From: Campylorhamphus procurvoides
Lineage: Eukaryota; Chordata; Aves; Passeriformes; Dendrocolaptidae
DNA length: 64,000 bases
Reading direction: 5' to 3'
Assembly: GCA_013396655.1 (NCBI GenBank)
Contig: WBMV01003298.1
Coordinates: 1,272,695 to 1,336,694, forward strand
The translations under genes were made by a program, and so were the position numbers. Position 1 is the stretch's first letter; each line of letters begins with the position of its first letter. Below the pieces are notes generated by a model. It worked only from the letters and a program-made list of their open reading frames with translations. It had not been told where the DNA came from and ran no database searches. Below are positions 38,895 to 52,400 of the stretch, in pieces.

Positions 38895-39030
38895 AGGTGT
38901 CCAGTGCTGCCAGGGTACCCAGTGCCTGGGGCACCCACCCCCCTATCCGCCTGCCCTGCCTCCCTGCCTGCTCCCAGCCGGGCCATGAGCTGCTTTCTCC
39001 TGTCTCCCTGCACAGCAAAGACAACAAACA
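38895..39030. other. GC-rich patch next to candidate enhancer
   Basis: A cytosine-rich stretch, much richer in GC than its neighbours, immediately precedes the motif-dense block at 39.1 kb. It has few CpGs, so it is not a CpG island. No gene is recognised: the open frame across it is proline- and alanine-rich only because of base composition. Confidence 0.4.
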
Positions 39031-39109
39031 ACTCCCTCCCACTTTGCATATTCCAATCTAGCATTTCAAACAGAGCCCTTTGCTTTTTATCCTAAAGTGG
39101 TACTTGTTA

Positions 39110-39325
39110 AAGGAGCTGTGACCACTCAGGCTATTTCCTCTGAGGATGATAACGCTGCTGCAGAAGCTTCATTATTATGCTAATGGAGCACAGGCTGAGC
39201 AGCTTTCATAACTGCCACATTAAATCATCTACCAAGGGGAGGCCTCGAGAGCCATTTACACTGCACTGTATGCATATTAATGAAGCCAGGAGCGGCAGAA
39301 TTGTTTTTGAAGCAATAGGCAGGTA
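39110..39325. promoter_or_regulatory. Candidate developmental enhancer (conserved-element-like)
   Basis: A dense, non-repetitive block of about 215 bases. It holds ATTATTATGCTAATGG (39171-39186, a POU/octamer-like ATGCTAAT), CATTAAATCATC, and a composite ATGCATATTAATGA (39270-39283) combining POU and homeodomain half-sites. It also holds GCTGCTGCAG and GAGCAGCT motifs near 39.15-39.20 kb of the E-box-like kind. It ends at an exact donor-like CAG/GTAAGA, which I consider incidental. The texture resembles deeply conserved vertebrate non-coding elements; alignment to other species would be decisive. Confidence 0.4.
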
Positions 39326-39331
39326 AGATAC

Positions 39332-39347
39332 AAAAAAAAAAAAAAAN
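39332..39347. other. Poly(A) run ending in an undetermined base
   Basis: Fifteen A residues are followed by a single N at 39347, so the homopolymer length is not reliable. This is an assembly artefact, not biology. Confidence 0.9.
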
Positions 39348-39349
39348 TA

Positions 39350-41840
39350 TATTGAGTGTTGGAAAAACTAGAGACGGTTAAACTTCACAAAGGTTCGGTT
39401 CTGAGGCTCAGTTCTGTTGTCTGTAATCAGGAGTGAATAACAGAACCAGGCAGAAACCTGCAGCAGCTGCAGTTGTGATGGAGGTCTCTGTTACAGACTG
39501 CAAGTGCTCCACAGCATCCCTGCTGGATAACACAGCCTCAGTCTCGGCCAAACATACAGAAGGGTCCTTCTTTCCTCATCCTGTCCTCTTCATGCCCTGG
39601 CTCCCTCTCTCCTGCCCCAGGACACCCACTTGTAATGAGCTAAAGCAGATAATGCTACTACAAAATGAGATAAATGCCTAACAGCACGCCTTCAGAGTCA
39701 TTCCAACACATCCATCATGACCAAGGACATAAAAGCAAACAAGCGACATTTAGAGTGATCTTGGGCTGACAGCTGAATGTAGATATACTTTTCCCAAAAG
39801 ATAAACCACGTGAAAATCACCACAGATGAAGGTGGATGATACAGGCAGGTTAGGCTGAAGAAATAGCAGGAGCAATAATCACAGCAGCTCACCTGCCCAG
39901 ACAGTGTCACACTGCTTTATTTCACATATGTTCCAGAAAATGTGTATTGTCAAGAGGGAGTTTAAGGGCACAGCAGTGTCATTATTGACAGGAACTGGGA
40001 GCTTTTCCCACTCATATGAGAAAACTGCATAAAGGAGAGGGCTCTGTGGAAAATGAGGATGATGTTGGCATTGTTATTAAAGCAAAGTCAGGACCTTTTT
40101 ATCAGATCACAGGTTTGTTTAGACAGGTAGGCATATTTTTAAATGATTTATAGGTGAATATTATGTGCACTGTGGAAAGAACACACACTTTAGTAACCTG
40201 GCATCCCAGGAAATGTTTTCTTTTATAATTCAAGCCGTGCACTCTATTCCATCACTATGTTCTGTAGTATCAACAATCCACTTCCCTATCTTGCTCCCGC
40301 TACTCTCCTCCCTGAATATCTACCCTGCAGACCCAAACAATGCTTGACAGCAATCCTTCATGTCCTCAGGACATCACCTTCCAGCACTCCCTCCTTTCCC
40401 ACACTTCTTGATTCCAAAGGCAACCGATAAGAGCAAGCCAGTGTTTATAAAAGCAAGAATTCACCTGGAACCAGAAAAGAATGACTTTTACATATAGTTG
40501 AGAAGCGTTTATCCACAATCTCAGTTGAAACCCAAGAACATATCAGCATCAAAATATGTATTTTTTTATGAATGCAGAGATTTTTTACATGTTATTGCTG
40601 CAAATAATACATTAAACATCACATAATAAATAAGTGCAGAAATTTGCTAAAAAGTCAGTCATGCAACCTTCTAAGGAAGTATTTACAAGCCTTTATCTGT
40701 CAAGAAAAAGAACTAGACTCATGAAAGGCTGCAATAGCTTTCTCCATCTTATGAGCAAAGAATGACTTGGGATAGAGTTGGCCTTCAGAATACAGACATT
40801 AGCCAAGGGGAAAAGTTCTCCACCAACCTAGCACAGTGCTGAAGAAAAGATATGACACTGATACAAGATGGCTTACCCCATGTTCCCCAGCCTAAAAGAA
40901 ATTATTCTGTACTCCAGCCGGTAACTGACTTTTGAAGGTCCACAAATTGACTTCTTGAAGCACTTTCCTAGTCCTGTTTTCCAGTCATTTAAAAATGTTT
41001 CCTGCACAATTGATTTTTTTGACAACACCTCACTCAACAACTAATGGTCGTGTTTTCATAAGAACTGCCCCCTCTGCTCAAAGCTGGAAAGTTCGTTTGG
41101 CATTTTTGAGACTTTCCCTTCAAATACTGCTTTTTCTATCTCACTTGTGTTGCCTGTATTGTAGGTTATCATATGACCGCGTAGAATTACACAGATCTAA
41201 GATTAAATGGATCCTCTTGGATATTTCAATGCTGTTTTTCATTTTTGGTCTCAGTAACTACTACCAAATAAATTAAATGCAGGTTACAATCCTAAAGGAG
41301 ATTACTTTGAGATCTGTCAACCCCAGTCTGCTGTAAGTGCTTTTCTAAACTAATTAGGCAGATAAACTGGCACATTTAAATATTGTAATGCCCATCATTC
41401 ATGTCTCATGACATATTTCAGAATACCTAACTTTAAAGGACATCTACTATATATTGCCCTTGAAAAAGAAAGAATATATTTATGAGGATCTTGTAATCCA
41501 ACAAGTAATAGTAATCTGATAAGTAGATGACACAATAATGTAACACAATTACATAAATACTCCCACAAACCAGTGACAATATAACCTCAATTATGGGATA
41601 TTATAAATATATATGTAAATAGATTTCTCTACTTCTAAAATGTACCAGCAAAACATAAGAAATGTTTTGAGTGACTGCCAAAGAACTTAGTTTAGCAAAT
41701 GGATAAAATATGTAACATTTCAAGTATCTAATGGCAAATCGATTCCACAAACTGCATTTGATTTGTTTCTTGCACACCTCACTTCCATTTTTGCCCAATT
41801 AGCTGTTCAGCTCCAAAAGCTTTGGGACACTGACCGATTT
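39350..41840. other. Non-coding sequence
   Basis: No gene or identifiable transposon is seen. Short frames on both strands have no recognised domains. Confidence 0.5.
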
Positions 41841-41849
41841 CCTGTGTAT

Positions 41850-42170
41850 GTTTACATAGTATCTCTCAACAGCACCACAGGGCTCACTCCTAAATGAGGT
41901 CTTTGCATACCAGGCCACTGCTATTAATGCTTATTATTGCTGCTGTTTAATGACCATGGGAGTAATTCACATGTAGCGTGTAAGAGGCACACGGTAGCAG
42001 TGGATACCTGCTTACCTTGCATGTATTACGAGTGACAATTTCACAGGTTAATTTGCTTTCATTTTCTAACCAAGGCAAGTATGGGTTAGAAATGTGTTTG
42101 CTTGGAAGTCCCATGAAAGGGATTGATTTTTGTTGTAAGCAAATTAATGAAACTTAACCTTTTAAATATG
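41850..42170. promoter_or_regulatory. Candidate conserved non-coding block
   Basis: Non-repetitive sequence with repeated homeodomain-type cores (CTATTAATGC, GTTTAATGAC, GGTTAATTTGC, CAAATTAATGAAAC) and a forkhead-like TGTTTAC. The texture suggests a regulatory element. Conservation was not tested. Confidence 0.25.
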
Positions 42171-42179
42171 AACAGATGG

Positions 42180-43540
42180 CAGAAGAGACAGAAATTCCAT
42201 TAGCTAATAAGATAAAAAGTGTACTCAACAAGGTAAAGTTCATAGTCAAGAATCAAGTTCTTGTATACACACAGAGCTCAGGAGATACCCTGAGAGTCTG
42301 AATGGTTTTGATTTGTACAAAAGCACCACAAGTCTTCATTCCTAATCTCTGAAAGCCTGACATTAGATTAAACTTACATATGTGGTTTTGCTGGGGGCAG
42401 GATGAGGATGGAACTACTCTATGTATTTGCTAAGATATTATCAACAGAAGGGACATTTCCCACTGCCAATACCCACAGATTCCACTTCATTGCTAGTCTG
42501 TGAATCACCAGGTCCTAAACCACTGTCTGCCTATTCCATTTTAAACACTATTTTACCCAAACCATTTAATGCCAATTAGATCCCTGCAACATGCTGATTT
42601 TGCTCTGTGTCATTTCCTATGTCAGCTTTAGAAATGGGTTATTCTCTTTCGCTTCCCCAGAGCTGTTCTGCACCCTATTACTGTGTCTTCCTGAAGGGAT
42701 TTTTCTGGAAGGTTATGAAAGATTTCAGTGCTGTGAGTGCAGAGCTGTTCTCTCGAGTATCACAGACACTGGGGTTAACTCAGCTAACTGAAGCATCATT
42801 AGGGGGAATCAGGAGGGCTTCGAATTATCACCAAAGGATGAAAGAGACACAGCAGGATCAAAGAGATGCAGCAGCACATCAGATGTGCCCGTGGGACCAG
42901 CACTGCAGCAGGCCCATCGGACTGCACACTGAAGTGCAAGACACACCTGAGACAGCAGGGAAGGCTGAACCACAATTGGGTCCTGCTTTTCCTTCATGAG
43001 ACTACCCAGAACTAGAAGGGCCAAAATGCTCTCTGGAAGCAGCTTCTGATCCTTAGATAGATTCACCACGCAGCAGTTAAGAAAGGAAAACAACCTCTCT
43101 CCTTCATTACAAAATAACTGTCTAATCTTTCCTACACTGTATGGGACAGCTTTGGAGCTCCAAACTCCGTAAGAGTTCCTATTTTGGATATCAGCCATCC
43201 TTACTTCTGTCTGGCAGGCAATGGCAGGGAAGAGAGGATAAACCTTCTCTTTCAGGCTTGGGACAGGAGTCATCAGAAGGCAGCAATGACATGAGATAGA
43301 GACCCTTAAAGCTCAAAATCTACAAGTTGCTCTCCTCTGACAGGCTGCTAGGAATGCCACAGGCAGACAGACAGCCTAGGAGGGGGAATTTGCTCCCCTC
43401 TTCTCTTCCTTATCATCTGTAGCTCAAAGCCATCAACTAGACATGTTGGGAGGAATATATAGCCTGTGTTTATCTTAAAATATAACACTTCTCTTAGCTC
43501 TACAGTTTGTTACTTCCAGTCAGAACGTTTTTTAAAATGA
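42180..43540. other. Non-coding sequence with overlapping chance frames
   Basis: The longest minus-strand frame (154 codons, 42809-43273) and a 130-codon plus-strand frame (42607-42999) overlap here in a locally GC-richer stretch. Neither shows a recognisable domain or exon flanks, so neither is annotated as a gene. Confidence 0.45.
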
Positions 43541-43544
43541 TGTA

Positions 43545-43660
43545 GTTCAAACTGATTATGCTTCCTTGTATTGCTAATTAATCATCAGAGCAAATCATCT
43601 GGCACCTGGACTGTCATGTAGAAGCTGAGATAACACATTTACAGCATTGAGTGGAAAATG
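43545..43660. promoter_or_regulatory. Candidate conserved non-coding block
   Basis: TTGCTAATTAATCATCAGAG followed by AAATCATCTGG and GGCACCTGG gives paired homeodomain cores next to E-box-like CANNTG sequences, in a non-repetitive context. Suggestive only. Confidence 0.25.
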
Positions 43661-43664
43661 TCTG

Positions 43665-46255
43665 TTTATTAATGGACAGAACAAACCATATACAGAGGGT
43701 TAGAGGAATATGCACGTGTGTAACAACACTTCCCAATTTTGAAAAGTGAGTTATTTCTCTGCAGGGACAGCTTAATACAATAGAGTGCATAGACCTGGAC
43801 CTCTGCCAGCACCTGTCTGTTCAGGAACTTCATCCACTTTAATAAGCTGCCGCTCTCTGGATCTCAATTAACCAGACAAGCTGGTGCAATTGTAGAGAAC
43901 TCAAAATAAAGAGAGAAGATTTCACAGATTCTCCATCTGTAGGCCTTCTGTAAGCATGACACATACAAATAGAATTTAATATTGTAGGTGGCATCCTTAA
44001 AATTATGAATTACAGTGAGGCAATGGGAAGCTAGTAGAGAAACATCAGCAGGAGGCACCAGAACAAATGTTATATTTCATGGCTTACTTCAATCATTGTC
44101 ATCAGAGGTCGGCATCTATACTAAGCACCTTATTGATACCACAGCTCTCGTGGAATCTGAGATCTGCCAGCCCCTGCTAACTACTCCATGAATTAACCCC
44201 AGCTCCAAGTAGGCAGAAGGGTTCACCAGCATGAATCTAATTACAGGATTGAAGCCTATATTTATACAATGACAATTTAACTGCCAGAATATAGATACAT
44301 CAAAATGCTTGAATAGCACAGTAAATCATGAGAACTTAATTTTCACTTTGTAACAGTTTCACAGTACTTAAAAGGAATAGGACCAACAGATTCCTAAAGA
44401 AATGATAATAAAAATCCCACAACGTTTGCTAGGCAACTGCATTCGTTCAACATACTTTCCAACCCTACTATAGAAATTCAAAGCAGGGACAAAAGTTTGC
44501 AGTAAATTATTTTTGCTTGCACATGCAACCCAGAGATTGCTACTAAATGCCATTCAATGCATTTTATTTTATAATCATGACCTAAAATGCTGCTACCCTG
44601 CCCCATAAAGCAGCCTGGATTTTACTAGACTCATTATCTGTCTGGTCTGTTGTGACTGGTAGTTCTTAGCATGGGACCTTTCAGTGTTTATTGGTACATA
44701 GCACAATATAGCTGTTAACCAAGTTGGGGTGGTTAAGTTTTATCATAATATCGCAGAATTTAGCACTTCTTTACAGATATGTGTTGTCAAAAACTTCTAC
44801 TGTCAAACACAGCTAGCAAAATTAACATCATTTGTGCATTTTTCACCTGCTAAAAGAAATCTTTGTTCTATTTCAATGCAAGGCACATCAGAAGCACAAG
44901 TTATGTTCATTAAGAACATTTGAGTAGGGGCAGGATGGATTGTGGATTAGAAGTGGAAACCAGCATGTTATACACCTTCTTTTCCAAGCAAGTTACAGTA
45001 AATAGAAATCAGAATGTGTCCAGTGATTTACATTAGTCATAAAACAATTTACTTCATCCCTACTATATCATCCCACACGTTACTGTCCAAAGTACTAAGA
45101 AGATGACTGGAGATGATGTAATAAGGTGTCAATCTGCTGGTAAAATGTGGAACATACACATAAGCTAGGATGTGTTGCTGCTAGCAGGGATGTTTCACCA
45201 ACTTCTGCTGATTCTGTAGAGTTTTATCCATGGGCAACCACAAACCACAAAAGACAGCTGAGAGTGGAAGGCAGGCAAATAAGCATCCAGGCTAAACTGA
45301 CATATAACGAGAAAACCACCAGACTGAAGATGGCAAGACAAAATATTTGCAGATTTCTAATCTCAGTATCTCACTATTCAATAGGTCTATTCAGTTTTTA
45401 ATTCTCTTCTGTGATGCCTAATACAAACTGGGTATTAGAGAGGCAACAGACATACATTATACCGCATAAAACAGAGATTTGTAATTTACAAAACATTATA
45501 AACTATTTTTCAATAACTAGACCAGCTCAGACCTTGGCTCAGAATTTACATATCCTAAGGAGATGAATATGACTATTCAGTTTGAGGAAGGAATTGAGCA
45601 TTAAGATTCAAACTCAATACAAAGTAAAGTTAACCTTAGTTTTTAAGTAACAGTGTCCCTTGGGATAGAAACGAGGGGTGATCACATTCACAGGCAGTGC
45701 TGACCCCCACTCTCATACTAATACAGGTTTTAGGATTCTAAAAAGACATGGAACAGGAGCCCTTAAAGAGAGGTGAACTTTCTTAAGGAAGAGTAGTATA
45801 TTAATTCTCTAATGTCTGTACCACTATTCTTAATGCAAACAAACAGGGGTTTTGTGCTGGCTACAGTTTTCTTCAAATTTTTTCCTCTCTTTCCAAGTGT
45901 CAGAGGTGCAGCAACATTTATGTCTCCCAGCAATGTAACAACTCAGATAGACAGAAAAATCATGAGCTTCCCCATTCTGTCCTTTTGGTTGATCTTTGGA
46001 CTATTTCACTTTAAATATGTCTCTGTCAACATTAGTACACCAGAGCCATATAATTCTGACACTCATCCCATGGAAACCCATCACATGAGATTATCGCACT
46101 CACTGACATGGCATAACCTGATTCCTGCTGCAGATCTTCCCTGGTGGCCTGGGGTCAGGGTAAAATAAATTGCATCAGTGTTATTTGTGGGATCAATTGA
46201 TTGCAAAGCCTAATATGGCTAAAGTCTAGGAGAATATGTGAATGCTCCAGACACA
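43665..46255. other. Non-coding sequence
   Basis: No gene, transposon or structured repeat is recognised. Confidence 0.5.
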
Positions 46256-46259
46256 GGGC

Positions 46260-46490
46260 AATTCTTTAAAATCAATGATTGCTTGAAAGGCTTGATAACT
46301 AGAGGCTTTAGGCTATTAACACCAGCTGGTCATTAAGTCCACACAAATTGTTATAGCTTTTATAACCTTTTCTTATCTAGAGAAAACAATTAAACATTTT
46401 AATTACATTACAGGGATGACAGAAGATAATTGGAGTTATCAGGAAATTATGTAGTCCTGTTAATGTGAGTTACTATGTCATTTCCATTGC
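46260..46490. promoter_or_regulatory. Candidate conserved non-coding block
   Basis: AT-rich but not low-complexity. It has CAATGATTG, GTCATTAAG, ACAATTAAAC, TTTAATTACAT and GATAATTGG motifs within about 230 bases. Could be an enhancer; could be neutral. Confidence 0.22.
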
Positions 46491-46494
46491 TTAC

Positions 46495-49400
46495 CAATGT
46501 ACTTGCCATCTAGATAAAGTAAAACTAACTTTCAATTGTGTCCATATTCAAGCCACATAGATGGAAGGACACAGAATAAGTAACACTAAACCAAATGAAT
46601 TAAGATATTAAGCTGGTATTTTATAACCTTTAAGTATAGTCCTGGAGACAGGATATAATGAGGGAGCCTGAGTTTAAATAGTGTAGTTGTTACCCATGTA
46701 GATTACTTATTTTTTATATCTATCTTTATTTGAAAATTCTGGAGTCCACAAAAGAATATACAAATTCTAGGTTTATATAATTTCTGTGGCTTATCCTGCA
46801 GTATTTGCTTAAAAAACTGGTAACACCAGTAGAGGACAACCTGCCCACAGTTGCTCTTTGTATTACTTAATAAAGCATTAGGCTCTTTAGATCTGTTCTG
46901 GGCATGTGGGTGTTACAAAGCTACTACTTCTGTAATATCAGAAGCTTTGTCCCATATTTCAGTATGTCAGTTCTTTCCTGGGATCAGGTTATTACAGTGA
47001 GATTTGTAAAGGGCTGTGGCTGTGGCTGTGGCTAAATGGGGAGCTTTGTACAGTATGACTTCAGCCTGTTTGCAGTATGAAGGGAATGTGGAGAAAGATA
47101 CCCCTTTAGTTTTTGCTACCATTTTTCTCTTGCATAAATTGCTAAGGCTGAACAGCAGGCACAGCAGCGGCTGTACTAGTTCCCAGGGAATTCCTGGTCA
47201 TGATGTGCCAGCCTGTTGGATTTCAAAGATTTACTCTTTTGCACTTAAGGGAAATGTATAAGAAAATATTTACAAGTGTTCATTAGGGCTAAATTGTATC
47301 CTTATCCTGTGCAGGTATCCTGGGAATTAAGAAAATTCTATAATGAGAATGGATGTAAGGCTGTCACACTTATGCCAGAACAGTGAGCTGGACAAGGAAA
47401 GGACGAAGAACTATAGTATGAATACACTACAGGGACATGTTTGGTACAAAGTCCCCTAGTTGGGGATTTGACCACCTCACAGGCTTTGCATATAAGCAGA
47501 AGTGGATCTGTAACACATAATTTGGGGTTACTTATTACACCTCCTGAAAGGAATAAAACGCTGCTTTGAATGTGCATTACAGAAGAGTCAGAGATTCTAA
47601 ATCTGGTTCAGGTCTGTGAAGTCAGGTCTTGCAGAAAATCAGGATCTGTGAGTCTTTGCTTGCAGGTCCCACATATGAAGTTGCATGTTTCAGGACATAT
47701 AACAGCATATAAACCCTGTGAGAGAAAACTTGGCTCACCTGAATTTTATGATGGGGATGGATTAAAATTAAAGTCTGTAAGATTTCATTTGCAGGGGGTT
47801 TTTATTGTAACCACTTTATTTTAGTATAATTTGGTTTCTCAGTCTAAACTTCTCCAGAAGTCCATACACTACCTGCACATACAGAGGAACTATTTGTTTT
47901 GCCTCAGAGAAAGGGCTTTTGAAGATATGTTCTCCCTTACACAGAAACCCAGAATTTTTTGTATTTTTCCATATTATCCAGTCATTTATCCCATCTTTTC
48001 TGAAGTTTGGCATTTTACACGGACCTCACCCATAAGTTTGTTTCCATTGACTAACTTGACATTTGTACACATATAAAACAAGCCCGAATTAGACTGAAAG
48101 GGCTTCATCTCTTTTTCTAGATAACGCAGCAGACTGTCTCTAAACATAACGCACCTATCTCTGACAGCAGCATAAATTCAACTGTCCTGATATCCCTAAT
48201 TGTTTCCTACCAGAAAGGCACACATGCAGCCAGTTGCATTTTTATGTTCCATGAAAATCCAAAATTGATGGTTATTCTTTGTGGTGGCAGTTCACAGAAG
48301 CACTCTAATCCCTGACCTGATACTCTGCTCAAGGGAGAGCAGGGAAAACTAAGGAACTTTGGTTACAGCTACACAGAGTCTCAGATGGTTTCATGCAAAA
48401 ATAGGCACAAGCTGTTCATAAGGCAAATGCTAAATGAATCTTCATAGCAAGGTTGCTCCTCCTGTGGAAAAAAATCTCATGTCTATCTCAGAGTTCTACA
48501 CTTACTATGACAACATTAGCTGACTCATAACAAGCATTGCCTGCATGTCCAGCATCATTTGACCATGATAATTTGCTCACTTGCTTTTTTCATTTCTTTT
48601 CCCACAAGATGTACCATCTGTAAAAGTTTCCAGCGTTTTTTTCACAAGGTCTCTGTGCAAATGTAGCCATGGGGAGCAATCCACCATATTAAACAACTGC
48701 AAATAGTTCTCCTGATCTACATGACAAGATATACTGGACAAAAAGGTGCTGTAAGAGAAGAATTATTTGAATATGAAAAGGGTTATAGCTCACCAGGGAA
48801 AGCAGGAAAGAAGACAATGGCCATAGTATCACTGATGATATTGAGAAAGTATTATAATTATCTCCTTATCATGGTCCTCTTTTCTTAAATGAGCCTTTAA
48901 GAGTATCTGATAGAGATATTTAAACAGAAAATAAAGTATCCAGTTCCTTTTTTGTTTTTTTTTTCATGTTTTTGAGTCTTTGTGTCCATATTCTGCTTTT
49001 GGAGGGAGCTTACATGTGGCCTCATACAAATTATCCAGCTTTGCAAAGGATGACACATTCAAAATGACCCAGAGCACATTCCCTGAGTATTTTATGAAAC
49101 TGACTGTGCTGCATGTTGGAGGGTCAAGTCTGATGTACATCAAGAGCCCATAGGAGTGCAGGCCAAGAACTTCATCGTGATCTCAGACAGGTTTTTTTTC
49201 TACTCACAAGGAAAAGCATCCTGTATGTAAAGCATCAGTGGAGAGAACTGCTTGAGTAAGTGGTGACAAATCTTTCAGATGCTAAAGTAAAGATGAAATA
49301 GGGCTATCAATAGAGCAGCTATAATCATGACAAAAATCGACTCAGCAGTTTTTGCTATTTTAAAAACTATTTAGAATACCAGCTTCCAGACTGGTATTTT

Positions 49401-52400
49401 CAATTTTGGTTTTATGACGCATCTAAGGGAAATATGTGCTTCATATGAATTCATGGTTATTACACCACTGCTACAACACTATAGTGTGTGTCAGCATTCT
49501 CATGGAGAACCTGGTAGTATTAGATCTGTAACTTGGCCATAAAAATTTGCCCAAAACAGGAACCTGACATAAAAGGTGCATTATTGTAAGCTGGGGAGGA
49601 TCAAATATTTAACCTTAGATAAATAAAAATAGGATTAATGATAACTGGATTTTGTCACTTTCTGGAATCAGATGGAATACACAACCCAATACCAAGTGAG
49701 TATCATCATAACCTTCTAACACTGAGATATTTTATCCTTTTTATGTAAACAGTATGTCAATCTTTTAAGAAAGGTGGATTTGTTGTTCATTATCTTGTGC
49801 CAATTGCCTCCTATGTATGTGTTCAGGACACACAGCTCTCAGCCAGGGACATTCCTGTTTCCACATTTTAGATGGGATTACAGCTCAGAGACTTGCCAAA
49901 GGTCAGAAAGTGTGTGTCAGATGAAAAATCAGCATCCTACCCCAAATCCCTAACCTTCACACCAATCAAACGAAAACCAGCCACATTCTGATTTTTCATC
50001 AAGGTAAATTTGCACCAAGAGCTTATAATTCTTTGTTACGATCTATCAGTTCTAAGTCTCTCACAATTGCAACTATCACTTCTTTAACAACCAGACTAGA
50101 AGCCAACGGAAATAAAATATTCTGGGATTAATCTACATCATCATGCACATCCTTTCAGGGGCAAAAAAAATACAACATTTATATGGAGATTATTCTGAGC
50201 CCACATGTTTTGGATGGCTGTGAGCACTGGTGATTGTGCTATGAACCTAGATTGAATGTTGATATGCACTGAATAAATTTATGGTTTTGTCTGGGAGGGA
50301 CTGTGCGTCTTAATGATGATAAAAGCAGTTAGAAAATCAGCTTGCTTCCTCATTTCACAGTTTATAGCTTTGAAAGGAAAAATATGATATCCTAAGCAAT
50401 TTGCAAAGCACACAACCTAAATTTGAAAAAGAATAGGATTATTATACTAATGAAAAGGAGAAAGCACAATGTTAGATGACTAAAATTGGAAGGAAAGGGA
50501 AAAAGCAACATCAAAAAAGCTGTTTCATTAATTTCAATAAAAGTAGAAAGACCTTGAAATTGAAGTCACAATTTTGAAGTAAACTCCCACATTAAGAGAG
50601 CAGTCTGAGTCATTTGCTGGGGACCAGAGTAAGGTTATTTTTGAAAGTCAAATGTGTATAGTCTAGATTGTGGTACTGTTTTATTATTGGCCATTTTGAT
50701 AATGTAAAGCTTTATGATAATGATAAAGCAAGCTTTAACAATAACGTACCACTAACAATAATGTTCCTATAGGAGTGGTTTAGACCATGTAACAGCATAT
50801 AAAATACACTAATGTATATTATTTAAAAAAAAAATCTAAGCAAAGGATATTACTTGGGATCTAAGTGGGTAATTCCTTAGAGATACAGTGTCCAAGACAA
50901 CACCTTAAACATCTGGTTCCCCATCCTGTCTTGCCAGCAGTCCTTGTTTACTCTATGTATTAAAGCATCACTTCAGTATAATTAAGTACCCTATCATATT
51001 CAATATCTACAGTACAGAAATAAAAACATCCCTATTATTAATCACTTTAATAAGTGGAAAAGTTTCATAACTGCCTTTATCTTTCAAGCAACAGAAATTT
51101 CATATTTTAAATTAGTGTAGTCAACAGGTATTTAGAGTCTGACAGAGAAACAGGAAGATCTCTCCCCAAATCCCCACTCCACATTTAAATGCCAGCTTCT
51201 AACATTACAGGAAAATTACTATATAGTGTGCTATAAAAAAGAAACTTATATACAACAATTATACACTCAGATTCCATTCTCCTTGATTCACCACTTAAGC
51301 AGGATGAGAAATTGAGGTTTAATTAGAAAGGTGCATCATGAGACAAGACATGGAGAGCCCCAGTCAGACTCCCAGAATGACTGATAAATTTATTGTCTCA
51401 GTAGAGGGAGTGGTTCTGTGTCATTTTTCATGTGAGAGGCTCAGAACAGTGGAGTTTAAAACAGCCAAATTAATCAGTGTACTAACATCAGCTCCTTCTT
51501 TCTAACAAGATTTCTCCTCAGTTAGGTAAGTTCATTTTCAGATATTAAACCCCCATTTAGTTTCAAGCTAAACCTCAGACTTCTTCTGTGATACTAAAGG
51601 CCACTGTAGCACATCCCATCCATACAATCCCATCCAGCCAAGGTATTTCCAGCACATAAATCTGAAACAGATTTCCAGAAAGGAAAAGCTCCCTGGTTCA
51701 GAGACAGGCAGTGGTGACACTACAGGCACTGGAGAAGAAAGGGGAGGCTCTTCACATCATTAGCAGAGGAACATTTTGTAACTTTGGGAAGCACTCAGGT
51801 CCCATGCTGTTGTATGCCACGGAATCGACATAGAAAAACTAATAAGGGATGCACAAATTCAGGTATATTTTTTATTTCTTTCTATACATATTTGTTAAAC
51901 TTCTCCTGCCCCCCGACAGGTCCTGCTGTATGACTGGTTGGAACAACCTGCCAAATGATTGGTATGATCCCACCTTTTAGCACAAAATATTCCAATTACC
52001 ATGTTACGTTTTGTTTAAATAGTCTATAATCATTTGCAAAGCTGCTCGAGTCAGAATGCTTCAGATAAAAATGTCTGAAGATCCATGGCAGAATGTACTT
52101 TATCATGCCAAACTGTCACAGTGCTCATGGGAGGCTGAATAAAGTGGGGTATGAGAGAAACATATCCTGAAATAAACTGTGATTCTTTGTCAGAGGCAAC
52201 ACCCCATGTGAAACAGGGGAAAAAAAGCCGTCCTCCAGCCTCAAAGGGCACAACAAATGGAAGCAATTCCACAGGAGGCTCCACAGAACTTTGTCTATAG
52301 TGAATCACACACAGCAGCAGCCAAGCCCTCCTCTGTGTATGCAGGATCTGAGACTTTATACAAACTGAACTCGTATAAAACAAATTTTAAAGCTACTCAT

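Noticed and set aside
42607..43273. Overlapping 130-codon plus and 154-codon minus frames, considered as an endogenous retrovirus integrase remnant
   Set aside because: A few residues on the plus frame vaguely recalled an integrase, but no catalytic or zinc-binding residues could be lined up and no LTR is nearby. The overlap reflects local GC-rich composition.
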